Assembly (NCBI GenBank): GCA_041394945.1
Contig: JAWKHH010000003.1
Location: 496,001 to 560,000, forward strand
DNA: 64,000 nt
Origin: Bryobacteraceae bacterium
Lineage (GTDB): Bacteria; Acidobacteriota; Terriglobia; Bryobacterales; Bryobacteraceae
Reading direction: 5' to 3'
Below the pieces are notes generated by a model that was given only the letters and a program-made list of their open reading frames with translations, was not told the DNA's origin and made no database searches. Below are positions 30,666 through 39,862 of this stretch, piece after piece; the first letter of the stretch is position 1; every line of letters starts with the position of its first letter. The position numbers were made by a program, and so were the translations under genes.

Positions 30666-33600
30666 ATGCTCACACGTTTCGTCGTGGCCGTCGCCCTTAC
30701 GGCTACGCTTGGATTCGCCCAGGAATATCGTGGCCGCATTGAAGGCGCCATCACGGATCCCACCCAGGCCGCTGTTCTCGGCGCCAAGGTGACGCTGCGC
30801 AACGTCGCCACGGGAACCGAGGAAGTCAAGGAAACCGACGCCATCGGGAAGTACCGTTTCGATTTCGTACTACCCGGCACGTATACGGTGACCGCGGAAC
30901 TGGCGGGCTTTTCGAAGACTACGCGGGAAGGCATCGTCGTCCAGACGCGCGGCGACGTCACGATCGACATCCAGCTCGCCGTCGGCAACGTCACGGAATC
31001 GGTTACGGTGGCCGCTTCGGCGGCCCAGGTGGAGTTCAACACCTCGACGATGAACACTACCGTGACCGGGCAGCTCCTTAAGGACGTCCCGGTGCTGGCG
31101 CGCAATCCGTTCACACTTGCGTTGCTGAATCCGGCGGTGATCAACCGCTACTGGGACGTGGCGCACCGCAATCCTTTTTATATGTGGTCGTCCAACGGCC
31201 TTGATGTCGGCGGCGCCACCGGCGGCAAGAACGACATGCTGCTCGACGGCGTGCCGCTCGGCTATGCCGCCCGCGGTTCCTACAACGCGCCAATGGACGC
31301 CGTGCAGGAGGTCTCGGTACAGCAGAACTCGGTCGACTCCGAATTCGGCTTCTCGGCCGGTGGCGTCCTGAACCTGTCCATGAAAACGGGCACAAATGAC
31401 TTCCACGGCCTCGCCTATTACCTCGGCCGCAATCCAAAGCTGAACGCGATGACCAACCGCATCGTGCGCAGCCCGTCGGTGGTTCGCAACCACACTTGGG
31501 GCGGCAACTTCGGCAACCCCATCAAGAAGAACAAGATCTTCTCCTACTTCGTCTACGAAGGCTGGCAGACGACGCAGCCGCAGACGCTCCAGGCAACGCT
31601 CCCGACCGACGCCGAGCGTACGGGCGACTTCTCCCGGTCCCTGCAGCGGGACGGCTCTGTCCGGCCAATCTTCGATCCGCTCACGACCAAGTTCGACGCC
31701 ACCACGGGCGCGGTGACCCGTACGCCCTTCGCCGGCAACATCCTGCCGCAGAGCCGCATCAGCCCCACCGGCCAGCGCATCATGAACGACCTGTGGAAGC
31801 CGCGCGACGCGGGGCAGGATCTCACCGGCATCAACAACTACTCGCTGACCTATTCCTGGTGGATCAAATACTGGAACGTCAGCGAACGCGTCGACTGGAA
31901 CATCAGCGATAACGTCCGCACGTACTTCCGTTTTTCGAAATACCAGACCCGGCTCGACAACCCCAACCACGGCGGGACGATCGCGGTCCGCTCCGACAAT
32001 GGCGGCGTGATGGACGCGCTGAACTCGGCCGGCGACGTGCTGTGGACGATCAATCCGAACACGACGTTCAACTTCCGCCTCGGCGCCACCTACCTCGAAG
32101 ACGACTACGACTCCGCTTGGGCGCAAGTGCCTGAGAGCGTCTGGTCCGGACTGTGGCCAAGTTCGAACTGGTACAAACCGGTGCTCGCGGCGCTGCCGGC
32201 GTACTACTATCCGCAGTTCAACTTCCAGGGCAACGGCGGCGTCACCACCGGCCGCTCCGGATGGTGGCAGGTGCACGGCCGGGTGCTCAACTTCCAGTCG
32301 AGCCTCAGCCAGGCGCGCGGACGCCACAACTACAAGTTCGGCTGGCAGTTGCGGCATAGCTGGGACAACAACGGCAGCCCTGGTCCCGGCCAGTTCATCT
32401 TTAACGCCGTGGACACCGGCTCCACGTTCAACAATTTCGATGCGTCGAAGTCCGGCAACATGTTCGCTTCGGCGCTGCTCGGCTCGGTGAGCGGCGGCAA
32501 CGCCAACATCAACCCGCTTTCCAACAGCAACTACCAGCAGTGGGGCCTGTTCTTCCAGGACGACATCAAGCTGAATCGCCGAGTCACGCTGAACCTCGGC
32601 CTTCGCTGGGAGCTTGAAACGGCGCCCGGCGACCGGGACTACATCTACTCGAAGTTTCTCGACCTGACCAATCCAATTCCGGAATTCCAGGGCGCAAACG
32701 CTCCCAGGCTGCCGGCCCAGGTGACGGCGATCTCAAACCGCGCGCCGACCTATAACGGAGCGTGGAACTTCACCAACGCCGACGATCCCCGCGTCTACCA
32801 CAACTTGAGCGGATTCCTCCCGCGCGTCGGCATCGCCATCAAGCTGACCGACGACAGCGCGTTGCGCGTCGGCTACGCACGCTACGCGGTTCCGATGAAG
32901 GGCGCCTGGACCGAAGGCACGTCGATCCCCCGCGACGGCTTCTCCCAGAGCACCGACGTGCTCGGCGCGCTGCAGGGCGTGCCGCGGACGAATATCGACA
33001 ACCCGTTCCCGGCCGAGAACCCGGTCCGCGACCCGGTGGGCAAGGCCCGCGGCCGCTATACGAACCTTGGCAACGGCGCCAACTGGTTCTACCAGGACAA
33101 CCAGCGGCCGATCAACGAGCGGTTCAACTTCTCTTACCAGAGAATGCTGCCCGGCAAGATCGTCACCGACACCACTTACTTCATGAACTTCGGCCGGCGT
33201 ATCCTGGGCCCGTCGATGTGGGGCGGCGACTTCTCGATCAACCGCAACCTGGCGGACCCGAACCTGGTGTATCAGTACAAGGCGGCGGTGGATGCCAGCG
33301 TCCCGAATCCGTTCTACAACGTTCTGCCCGTGGACCAGTTCCCCGGAGTGCTCCGCGGCCAGCAAAACGTCGCGGTGCGGCAACTGCTGCGCCCCTATCC
33401 GCAGTACGGCGACCTGACCGAACGCCTCACGCCGGATCGTTCCAACCGCTACTACGCGCTGCAACTGAAGATCGAGCGCAGCTTCGACAACGGACTGAGC
33501 TTCCTGTTCGGTTACAACTACAACCGTGAGTATCGGGACGAGTGGTACGACGATCGGGCGCAGTACGCCAATACTTACTCGAGCTTCGATACGCGTGGTC

Positions 33601-34109
33601 CGCGGCACAACGCGCGAATCGCCGGTACGTATGAGCTGCCCATCGGCAAAGGCCGCCGGTTCGGTTCGAACATGCACCCGGTGGCGGAAGCTATCCTCGG
33701 CGGATGGTCCACCAGCCACATCTACATGTACAGCAATGGAAGTCTGTTGACCTTCGGAGCCATGGTGGCCAATGGCGACCCGAAGATTAACAACCCGACC
33801 ACCGCGAAGTGGTTCGAGACGTCAGGCTTCTCCCGGCTTCCCGCTTACACGCCGCGCAGCAACCCGTGGTACTACGACGGGCTTCGCGGACCGGCATTCT
33901 GGCAGCTCGACAGCACGCTCTCGAAGAACTTCCATCTCACTGAGCGGCTGGGGATGGAACTCCGCATGGAGTTCTACAACCTGACGAACTCGTTCATTCC
34001 GAGCAACCCGAACACGTCGGTGACCTCGTCGACCTTCGGCCGGTCGACGTCGATCTTCGGCGGCAACTACGGTCGCGAGGTTCAGTACAACGCCCGCTTC
34101 CGGTTCTAG
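30666..34109 (+). CDS. Oar-like TonB-dependent outer membrane receptor (paralog 4)
   Basis: 1147 residues from ATG 30666 with GGGAGG six bases upstream. Same architecture as paralog 3: signal peptide (FVVAVALTATLGFAQ), EYRGRIEGAITDPTQAAV domain, plug, and barrel ending VQYNARFRF. By eye most residues are identical to paralog 3, with differences concentrated in barrel loops (for example NYSLTYSWWIKYWN versus NYLLTYSWWIKYWN regions are nearly unchanged while loop segments such as 32640-32760 differ). A strong terminator follows. Separated from paralog 3 by 152 bases that include its own ribosome site. Confidence 0.95.
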   Translation: MLTRFVVAVALTATLGFAQEYRGRIEGAITDPTQAAVLGAKVTLRNVATGTEEVKETDAIGKYRFDFVLPGTYTVTAELAGFSKTTREGIVVQTRGDVTIDIQLAVGNVTESVTVAASAAQVEFNTSTMNTTVTGQLLKDVPVLARNPFTLALLNPAVINRYWDVAHRNPFYMWSSNGLDVGGATGGKNDMLLDGVPLGYAARGSYNAPMDAVQEVSVQQNSVDSEFGFSAGGVLNLSMKTGTNDFHGLAYYLGRNPKLNAMTNRIVRSPSVVRNHTWGGNFGNPIKKNKIFSYFVYEGWQTTQPQTLQATLPTDAERTGDFSRSLQRDGSVRPIFDPLTTKFDATTGAVTRTPFAGNILPQSRISPTGQRIMNDLWKPRDAGQDLTGINNYSLTYSWWIKYWNVSERVDWNISDNVRTYFRFSKYQTRLDNPNHGGTIAVRSDNGGVMDALNSAGDVLWTINPNTTFNFRLGATYLEDDYDSAWAQVPESVWSGLWPSSNWYKPVLAALPAYYYPQFNFQGNGGVTTGRSGWWQVHGRVLNFQSSLSQARGRHNYKFGWQLRHSWDNNGSPGPGQFIFNAVDTGSTFNNFDASKSGNMFASALLGSVSGGNANINPLSNSNYQQWGLFFQDDIKLNRRVTLNLGLRWELETAPGDRDYIYSKFLDLTNPIPEFQGANAPRLPAQVTAISNRAPTYNGAWNFTNADDPRVYHNLSGFLPRVGIAIKLTDDSALRVGYARYAVPMKGAWTEGTSIPRDGFSQSTDVLGALQGVPRTNIDNPFPAENPVRDPVGKARGRYTNLGNGANWFYQDNQRPINERFNFSYQRMLPGKIVTDTTYFMNFGRRILGPSMWGGDFSINRNLADPNLVYQYKAAVDASVPNPFYNVLPVDQFPGVLRGQQNVAVRQLLRPYPQYGDLTERLTPDRSNRYYALQLKIERSFDNGLSFLFGYNYNREYRDEWYDDRAQYANTYSSFDTRGPRHNARIAGTYELPIGKGRRFGSNMHPVAEAILGGWSTSHIYMYSNGSLLTFGAMVANGDPKINNPTTAKWFETSGFSRLPAYTPRSNPWYYDGLRGPAFWQLDSTLSKNFHLTERLGMELRMEFYNLTNSFIPSNPNTSVTSSTFGRSTSIFGGNYGREVQYNARFRF

Positions 34110-34134
34110 GTTCAACACGGTTCTCTGCAATTGG

Positions 34135-34162
34135 CGCCCTCCTTCGGGAGGGCGTTTTTTTT
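34135..34162 (+). terminator. Rho-independent terminator after TonB receptor 4
   Basis: A perfect 8-bp GC-rich stem (CGCCCTCC / GGAGGGCG) with a stable TTCG tetraloop, followed by eight T residues, 26 bases after the stop codon. This is the clearest intrinsic terminator in the window and ends the tandem receptor transcription unit. Confidence 0.95.
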
Positions 34163-34234
34163 CTTCGTAGGCGAGAAAAAATGCGTGCTGCCGGGCGCCG
34201 GTGTGTACGCGCGGCAGCACGAGAGGGATGGCGG

Positions 34235-34849
34235 CTACACGGCCTGGCGGCGCAGCAGGGCGAGAAGGGCCAGTCCGGCCGCGCCGGTGAGATACGTGGA
34301 TGGTTCGGGAGTAGCCGACAGAGGCGCGAAGCCGACGGTGACGCGCATGCGGTCAGGCGAAGCGAGCTGACCCATGGCGGTGGACGTATTCACATTGCCA
34401 TCAAGAATATTCGCCAGATTCGCCATCAGGAACGCCGACGAACCCGGAACATAGCTCTCGAGCGACGTGGCAAACCGGGTGGATCCGCCGAACACCAGTT
34501 CGACTTCGGAGATATTGAAGCCGCTGCCGCCGCCTGTGTAGTTGCCTTCGATGGTGACGAACTCACCATTCATGTTGAATGCGCCGTTGGCGTCGGAGTA
34601 GAACACGTCGTAGAACTCGTTCGGCACGCCGATGAAATCGGAGTTCGTGCTGGAGAGATTGCCGCCCAGTTGCGTGGCAAGTTCAGTCGAGTTGACGCCG
34701 AAGTTGAAGGTGGAGACCGCCCCCGATTGTTCGTAGAAGCGCACGGACGCCAGTCCCGGCTCTAGGCGCAGCGGGCCGGCGTTGGCCACCGCCGCGGTTC
34801 CGAACATCAAGGCGCAGGCAAGCCACTGGTGGGCTTTCGATCGATTCAT
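34235..34849 (-). CDS. PEP-CTERM sorting domain protein
   Basis: 204 residues from ATG 34849, with GGAG about eleven bases upstream. Signal peptide (HQWLACALMFGTAAVANA), a ~150-residue beta-rich, Gly/Asn/Ser-rich passenger (FYEQSGAVSTFNFGVNSTEL, GEFVTIEGNYTGGGSG), and a C-terminal PEP-CTERM signal: PEPSTYL, a hydrophobic helix GAAGLALLALL and a terminal RR cluster. Proteins with this tail are processed by an exosortase and often become surface or exopolysaccharide-associated. No exosortase lies in the window. The passenger is not recognised. Confidence 0.9.
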   Translation of the reverse strand: MNRSKAHQWLACALMFGTAAVANAGPLRLEPGLASVRFYEQSGAVSTFNFGVNSTELATQLGGNLSSTNSDFIGVPNEFYDVFYSDANGAFNMNGEFVTIEGNYTGGGSGFNISEVELVFGGSTRFATSLESYVPGSSAFLMANLANILDGNVNTSTAMGQLASPDRMRVTVGFAPLSATPEPSTYLTGAAGLALLALLRRQAV

Positions 34850-34984
34850 GGTTTTCTTACTCCTCGCATAATTGTTAGATGCAACGGTGGCGGGTCCTCC
34901 GGCGTACCGGTATCCTCCGGCCGGGGCCGCGATTTGTCCGATTGCATGGATCAAAGGCGAGAACGGAAGTAAAACGGGGTCAAA

Positions 34985-35734
34985 CTATTTTCTGGCGGGG
35001 CGGACCGAGCGCGGTGCGTGGCACTTGCCGGCGGCGCCGGCCCGATACAGCGCGCGGATCTCGGCGGGGTCGAGCGCGCGCCGATAAACGGTGAACTCGT
35101 CGATGGCGCCCTCGAAGTAGATATCGTCTCTCGGCACCACCTCGTTGGCATGATGCCGGCCCAGCCACACACGCGCTTTGTTGTCGAGATCGTCCAAGGG
35201 GACGTTGCGAGTCCCTTTCGCGGCCAGGACGCCGTCGACATAGATCGTCGGCGGGGAGGGCGGTAAACGCCGCGATACCGCCACCACGTGATGCCAGCGA
35301 TTGTCGGCAATCGGGCGGGACTCAGCGAGCACGACGGCGAGCGACGCCGCACCGGCCACCTGAAACCCGACTCGGCCTCGCTGCAGAAACAGGAGGTACC
35401 CCTTCGGTTGGGCATCGCGCTTATCGGCGATATTGCGGATCCGGGCGCCGTCGGCGGTGCGGAGCCAGCACTCGATCGCGAAGTCCTCTTCGGCGACGTC
35501 GAAGCCCGGCTCCGGCGGCGCTTCGGCCCACTGCGACTTCCCATCGAAGGCCAATGCCGCGCCCACCATTCCGCGAACCGTGGATGCGGGCGCGGACCGG
35601 GCGAAGGGTTCGTCGAAGGTCAGCCACGCCGAGAGCCCTTTGGGCGGCTGCGCGCAACGGGACTGCGCCGGCGCGGGAAGCGCGGCGAGGCTAGTAAATG
35701 ACAGTAAGCCGAATATAGTCGAAATCCGTATCAT
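34985..35734 (-). CDS. Secreted LamG/concanavalin-like domain protein
   Basis: 249 residues from ATG 35734. Signal peptide (STIFGLLSFTSLAALPAPAQ), then one LamG-like beta sandwich covering most of the protein: LAFDGKSQWAE, FAIECWLRT, WHHVVAVSRR, IYVDGVLAAKG, VWLGRH and FEGAIDEFTVYRRALDPAEIRALY, the usual end of the fold. It may bind carbohydrate outside the cell. The start overlaps the end of the kinase gene by 44 bases, so the two are likely translated from one mRNA and the LamG protein may be functionally tied to the kinase-sigma pair. Confidence 0.85.
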   Translation of the reverse strand: MIRISTIFGLLSFTSLAALPAPAQSRCAQPPKGLSAWLTFDEPFARSAPASTVRGMVGAALAFDGKSQWAEAPPEPGFDVAEEDFAIECWLRTADGARIRNIADKRDAQPKGYLLFLQRGRVGFQVAGAASLAVVLAESRPIADNRWHHVVAVSRRLPPSPPTIYVDGVLAAKGTRNVPLDDLDNKARVWLGRHHANEVVPRDDIYFEGAIDEFTVYRRALDPAEIRALYRAGAAGKCHAPRSVRPARK

Positions 35735-37979
35735 CGCCGCCGGAGATATCGAGAGACGCGATCCTTTCTCCAGCGTAAGCGCGAAAGACGCTCGCGAACA
35801 AATCGGCGCGGAGATCCACCGACATCGTCTTGACGTCTCCGTCGGTTTCACCCTGCCACAGTGGAACCTGAATCGCCCCCGACAGAGCGCCGCTGAGCGG
35901 AGCGGCGCCGAGCGTGAGGAAGTCGTTCGCGGCGCCGACCATGCTTGGAGATCGCCGGACGCGCGCTTCGATCCAGCCGCTGCATGCGCGAACGTTGGGA
36001 AGCGGGATCGAAACGACGAACTGCCGATCCATGAGCCCGTCGTCGAAACGCCGCAGTACTCCGGGCACGCCGGCGCCGGGCATCTCCGTACGCGGGCTGA
36101 CGTATACCACCGGATCCGGCGGCGATGCGAAATCGTCGGCCTCGCCCACGGTGATGACGGCGACGCGCTCGCATGGCCCGGCGCCGGATCCGGTGGGCGG
36201 CCGGGTGATGCCAGCGAGGTCCCGTGCGGCGAGCTCCAGTTGGCCGGCGGCGAGCCGTCGCATGCCTCGGCGGGCGGCGACTGCGCGAGCCAAGTCCGGG
36301 TTCGCCTGCGCGCTGTAGTAGGTCTGCGCAGTGATGTACTCGCGCTCCGCGGCGCGCCACTTCCCATCGGCCGCGGCGGCTTCTGCGAGTTGGAGGTGAG
36401 CGGCGGCGTTTTCCGGCTCCCTGGCGACGACGGCGGTCCAGAGGTCCTTGGAGGGCCCCTCTTCGAACCAGGCGCGGTCGGCCTCGAAACCCAGGCCAGC
36501 GATGGAGGCGAGCAGCTGGCGGCTCGCGGCGCGATCGCCGCGGATGCGGGCGCGCACGGCATCGGCGTAGCGGCGGTCAGCGCCGGCGGTGAACATCGGC
36601 AAGCGAGCAAGTTCCGTCTCGGCCCTGTCGGCGAATCCGAGTTCGCTCCACGCGAGCGCGAGGTCGGCGCGGGCGCGCGCGGGAAGCGTGCCAGCGCTCG
36701 CCGCTAGCTCGAGTTGGCGCACGGCCACCAGCGGCTCGCCGCCGTGGAGGCTCGAGATGGCGCGTTTCCAAGCCGTCATCGATTCCCCGGTCGGCGTTCG
36801 GTGCGCGGCGAGCCAGATGGCGGCCGCTGCAATGCAGGCGACAACGGCGGCGGCGATCCACCAGTGGCGTACGATTCGAACCAGTGCGCGACGGGCCCGG
36901 CGTATACGAACCGTCGTTCGCGAACCGGCCTGCAGCGCCTCGAGTACGTGAATCGCGCTGCGGAACCGCGCCGCGGGATCGACGCGAAGGCAGCGCATGA
37001 TAGCCTCGTTCCAGTGCGCTCGGAGCGCCGGGGAGAAGCGGCGGGGAGGTTCCGGCGATTCCCTCGTCTTCCGAATAACGGCGGATATCGCGGACTCCCC
37101 GGCAAATGGCGCCTCGCCGGTGACCATCTCATACACGACGGCGCCGAGCGCATAGATGTCGGCCGCCGGACCGGGAGTCTTGCCCAGCGCCTGCTCCGGA
37201 GCCATATAGGACGGTGTTCCAAACGCACTCGTGAAAGTGCGTGAGTCGTAGGTGGCGGAGCTCGAAGCCGACGGCGTGCGAGCCATGCCGAAATCGGTGA
37301 TGATCACACGCGGCGCGGCGCCGGGACGCGGCACGATCATGATGTTGGCCGGCTTCAGATCACGATGGACGATGCCCGCCTCGTGGGCGGCGGCGAGTCC
37401 GGCCACCACCTGGCGAATGATGGGCAGCGCGCGCCGCTCAGTGAGGGCTCCTTCGCGCTCGAGCAGCGAGGCGAGCGTCTCACCGTCGAGCATCTCCATC
37501 GTAAGGAAGACGGCGCGGCCGGTTTCGACGAGTTCGACGAGCCGGCAGACATTCGGATGCCGGACGCGCCGCCCCGCCTCGATCTCACGGCGCAGCCAAC
37601 TGATGTGGTCTGCGGTGGCGAACTCCGCCCGGAGCGCCTTGATGGCGACGCGCTCGCCTCGTTCGAGGTCGTCGGCCTCGTAGACCTCGCCCATGCCGCC
37701 GGCAGCGACGAATCGCCGGATCTCGAATCGTCCCGCTGGCCGTTCGCCGGGGCGGAACACCCGCCCCGTCAGCTCCTGGTGCGCCCGACGCGCCGGCGCG
37801 GCCAGCGATTCGATACGCTCTTCGGCCCCGTCGTCGAGCCGCAGCAGACGAAGCGTTTCTTCGACGACGTCAGGATGATCGGCGGCGACGCGTTCCACGA
37901 AAGCTTCGCGCTGTTCGGGCGGCAGGTCACGGGCGGCGCTGTAGACGTCCTTAACGCGGCGCCAGGTTCGCGGACCCAC
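35691..37979 (-). CDS. Membrane Ser/Thr protein kinase, partner of the ECF sigma factor
   Basis: 762 residues from GTG 37979, just past the sigma stop; GTG 38033 would add 18 residues. The N-terminal ~75 residues (VYSAARDLPPEQREAFVERV) form the helical extension seen on kinases paired with this sigma type. The kinase domain (~85-350) has AAGGMGEVY, VAIK (Lys114), HRD (205-207), DFG (229-231) and MAPEQAL, so it should be active. A transmembrane helix lies near residues 368-388 (WWIAAAVVACIAAAAIWLAA). The ~370-residue C-terminal part has helical repeats resembling TPR (~400-600) and a final region rich in beta strands, probably outside the cytoplasmic membrane. Confidence 0.92.
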   Translation of the reverse strand: MGPRTWRRVKDVYSAARDLPPEQREAFVERVAADHPDVVEETLRLLRLDDGAEERIESLAAPARRAHQELTGRVFRPGERPAGRFEIRRFVAAGGMGEVYEADDLERGERVAIKALRAEFATADHISWLRREIEAGRRVRHPNVCRLVELVETGRAVFLTMEMLDGETLASLLEREGALTERRALPIIRQVVAGLAAAHEAGIVHRDLKPANIMIVPRPGAAPRVIITDFGMARTPSASSSATYDSRTFTSAFGTPSYMAPEQALGKTPGPAADIYALGAVVYEMVTGEAPFAGESAISAVIRKTRESPEPPRRFSPALRAHWNEAIMRCLRVDPAARFRSAIHVLEALQAGSRTTVRIRRARRALVRIVRHWWIAAAVVACIAAAAIWLAAHRTPTGESMTAWKRAISSLHGGEPLVAVRQLELAASAGTLPARARADLALAWSELGFADRAETELARLPMFTAGADRRYADAVRARIRGDRAASRQLLASIAGLGFEADRAWFEEGPSKDLWTAVVAREPENAAAHLQLAEAAAADGKWRAAEREYITAQTYYSAQANPDLARAVAARRGMRRLAAGQLELAARDLAGITRPPTGSGAGPCERVAVITVGEADDFASPPDPVVYVSPRTEMPGAGVPGVLRRFDDGLMDRQFVVSIPLPNVRACSGWIEARVRRSPSMVGAANDFLTLGAAPLSGALSGAIQVPLWQGETDGDVKTMSVDLRADLFASVFRAYAGERIASLDISGGDDTDFDYIRLTVIY

Positions 37980-37980
37980 C

Positions 37981-38511
37981 TCAGCGGCCGGCCTCAACCA
38001 GCGCCGGATCCCCGTCGGCAGTGTCGAGCTCACCGCGCAACCATGCGCGTGCGATCGCCCACTCCCGCTTCACCGTCTTTTCGGAGATACCCAGCGCTTC
38101 GGCGGTTTCCGGCACCGACAGTCCCCCGAAGAAGCGCAATTCAACGATCTCGGCCTGTCGCGGGTCGAGTCGCTCCAGCCGCTGCAGCGCGCCGTCAATC
38201 GTGAGATAGTCCTCAACGTCAAGCGCCGCCGCCCCATCGAACGGAAGCGCGGCGTGGCGATCGCGCTTGCGGGCGCGATGCTGGCGCGAGTAATCGATCA
38301 GCACCTGACGCATGGCTCGCGCGGCTTGCCGCAGAAAATGCGCGCGGTCCGCGGCCGCCATCGGAGGATGCCCGGCCAAGCGCAAATACGCCTCGTGGAT
38401 CAGCGCCGAGGGCTGAAGGGTGTGGTTTGTGCGTTCGTTTCGGAGAAAAGAAGAGGCCAAGCGGCGCAGTTCCTGGTAGAGCTCCGAAACAAGCTCTTCC
38501 GGCGGAGACAT
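37981..38511 (-). CDS. ECF-type RNA polymerase sigma factor (Sigma70_ECF family)
   Basis: 176 residues. Region 2 includes NHTLQPSALIHEAYLRL and FLRQAARAMRQVLIDYSRQHRARKR; region 4 includes RLDPRQAEIVELRFFGGLSVPETAEALGISEKTVKREW (motif split for description), a clear helix-turn-helix. This matches the family often found next to Ser/Thr kinases (ECF43-like), where the kinase is thought to control the sigma factor by phosphorylation in place of an anti-sigma factor. Its stop nearly touches the kinase start, supporting coexpression. Confidence 0.94.
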   Translation of the reverse strand: MSPPEELVSELYQELRRLASSFLRNERTNHTLQPSALIHEAYLRLAGHPPMAAADRAHFLRQAARAMRQVLIDYSRQHRARKRDRHAALPFDGAAALDVEDYLTIDGALQRLERLDPRQAEIVELRFFGGLSVPETAEALGISEKTVKREWAIARAWLRGELDTADGDPALVEAGR

Positions 38512-38548
38512 CGATTCTTACCTTGATAACATATCGGCCGGCAGCCGC

Positions 38549-39859
38549 CTATGGTTTGACCACCGAACCGTCCATCGCCCGATCGAGCCGGTATGGGCCG
38601 CCGTCGGCGATCGGCTGCAGCGGATACTTCGCCGCCAGCGTCTCGTCAATGTCGATCCCGAGGCCGGGACGGCCCGATCCATACAGATAGCCCTTGCGGA
38701 TCTCCGCGCACCCTGGCATCATCTCGCGCGCGGCGGACGGGAAGCCGTTCTCTTCCTGAATCCCGAAGCCAGCGCTCGAGATGTCGACATGGTAGGCCGC
38801 AAGCTGGTTCACCGGATCGTTCTCGCCGCCTTCCTGGAACGCCGTCCTGGTCCCAAACACCTCGCACAGCGTTGCGATCTTCTTGGCTGGCGTGATACCG
38901 CCGATCCCGGAGACGCGGCACCGGACAAAATCGATGAGGCGCCCGGTGACCAGCGGGAGATACTCATAGGGGTGCGAGAAAACCTCGCCGACGGCCTGCG
39001 GCGTGGTGCAAACCTGCCGGATGTGCCGGTACCACTCGATCTGCTCCGGCGGCAGCACGTCCTCGACAAAGAACATCTGCATCGGCTGCATGCGGCGGCA
39101 GAACTCGGCCGCGTTCATCCCGCTGAGGTGCGAGTGCACGTCGTGACACAACTTTACTTCGAAGCCAACCTTCGCGCGGACGTGCTCGAACATCCGCGGC
39201 ACCCGATCGACGTAGGTCTCTTCGTCGAAAGCGGGCGCGTTGGCGGCGCCTTCGGGCCGCGATCCCTGGCCGGGCGGGATGAAGCCTCCGCCGCCGTAGC
39301 CGCCGAACTGGATGCGCACGTGACGGAAGCCGTTGGCGATCGACTTCTGCGCTCCCTCAATGGCGGCTTCCACGTCCTTGCCGACGGCATGGTCGTAGCA
39401 CGGCACGGCGTCGCGGGCCTTTCCGCCGAGCAGATCGTAAACCGGCATCCCCGCGCGCTTGCCCTTGATGTCCCACAGCGCCATGTCCAGGGCGCTCAGC
39501 ACGTTGTTGTTCACGGGGCCGTTGCGCCAGTAAGTGCGGAGATGGCTGGATTGCCAGAGGTCCTCAATGCGATTGGGATCTTTGCCTACGAGCCACGGCG
39601 CGAGATGCTTTTCGAGCGCGGCGATGACGGCGTGGGTCTGGTAGTGGTTGCTCGCCGAGCCGATCCCGTAGAGGCCGGGTTCGCTTGTGATGATCTTGAG
39701 GAAGATCCAGCGGTAGCGGGCGCCGCCGCTGGTGGCGATGACCTTGGCGTCTTTGATGGTAAGCGGTGGGAGCCCGCGTGTGGCGCGTTCGGATTGTTGC
39801 GCCGCCGCGGCCGGGATCGCGGGCGCGGACAAGAGCGACAGCGCGGTGCGGCGGGTCAT
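38549..39859 (-). CDS. Enolase-superfamily dehydratase (mandelate racemase/RspA-ManD-like)
   Basis: 436 residues. The N-terminus MTRRTALSLLSAPAIPAAAA looks like a Tat-type signal, so the enzyme may act outside the cytoplasm. The fold's landmarks are present: N-terminal capping domain, LDMALWDIKGKRAGMPVYDLLGG, metal ligands in CHDVHS (Asp), FVEDV (Glu) and GEVFSHP (Glu), and a late FQEGGEND. The DxH motif and overall pattern fit the D-mannonate/D-altronate dehydratase-like branch, but substrate cannot be fixed by eye. It is adjacent to an unknown secreted protein 4 bases away (39863-40435). Confidence 0.87.
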   Translation of the reverse strand: MTRRTALSLLSAPAIPAAAAQQSERATRGLPPLTIKDAKVIATSGGARYRWIFLKIITSEPGLYGIGSASNHYQTHAVIAALEKHLAPWLVGKDPNRIEDLWQSSHLRTYWRNGPVNNNVLSALDMALWDIKGKRAGMPVYDLLGGKARDAVPCYDHAVGKDVEAAIEGAQKSIANGFRHVRIQFGGYGGGGFIPPGQGSRPEGAANAPAFDEETYVDRVPRMFEHVRAKVGFEVKLCHDVHSHLSGMNAAEFCRRMQPMQMFFVEDVLPPEQIEWYRHIRQVCTTPQAVGEVFSHPYEYLPLVTGRLIDFVRCRVSGIGGITPAKKIATLCEVFGTRTAFQEGGENDPVNQLAAYHVDISSAGFGIQEENGFPSAAREMMPGCAEIRKGYLYGSGRPGLGIDIDETLAAKYPLQPIADGGPYRLDRAMDGSVVKP

Positions 39860-39862
39860 ACG

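Noticed and set aside
27061..34109. Long direct repeat that could be a mobile element duplication
   Set aside because: The repeat is the coding sequence of two receptor paralogs with divergent nucleotides; no insertion sequence ends or transposase are present.
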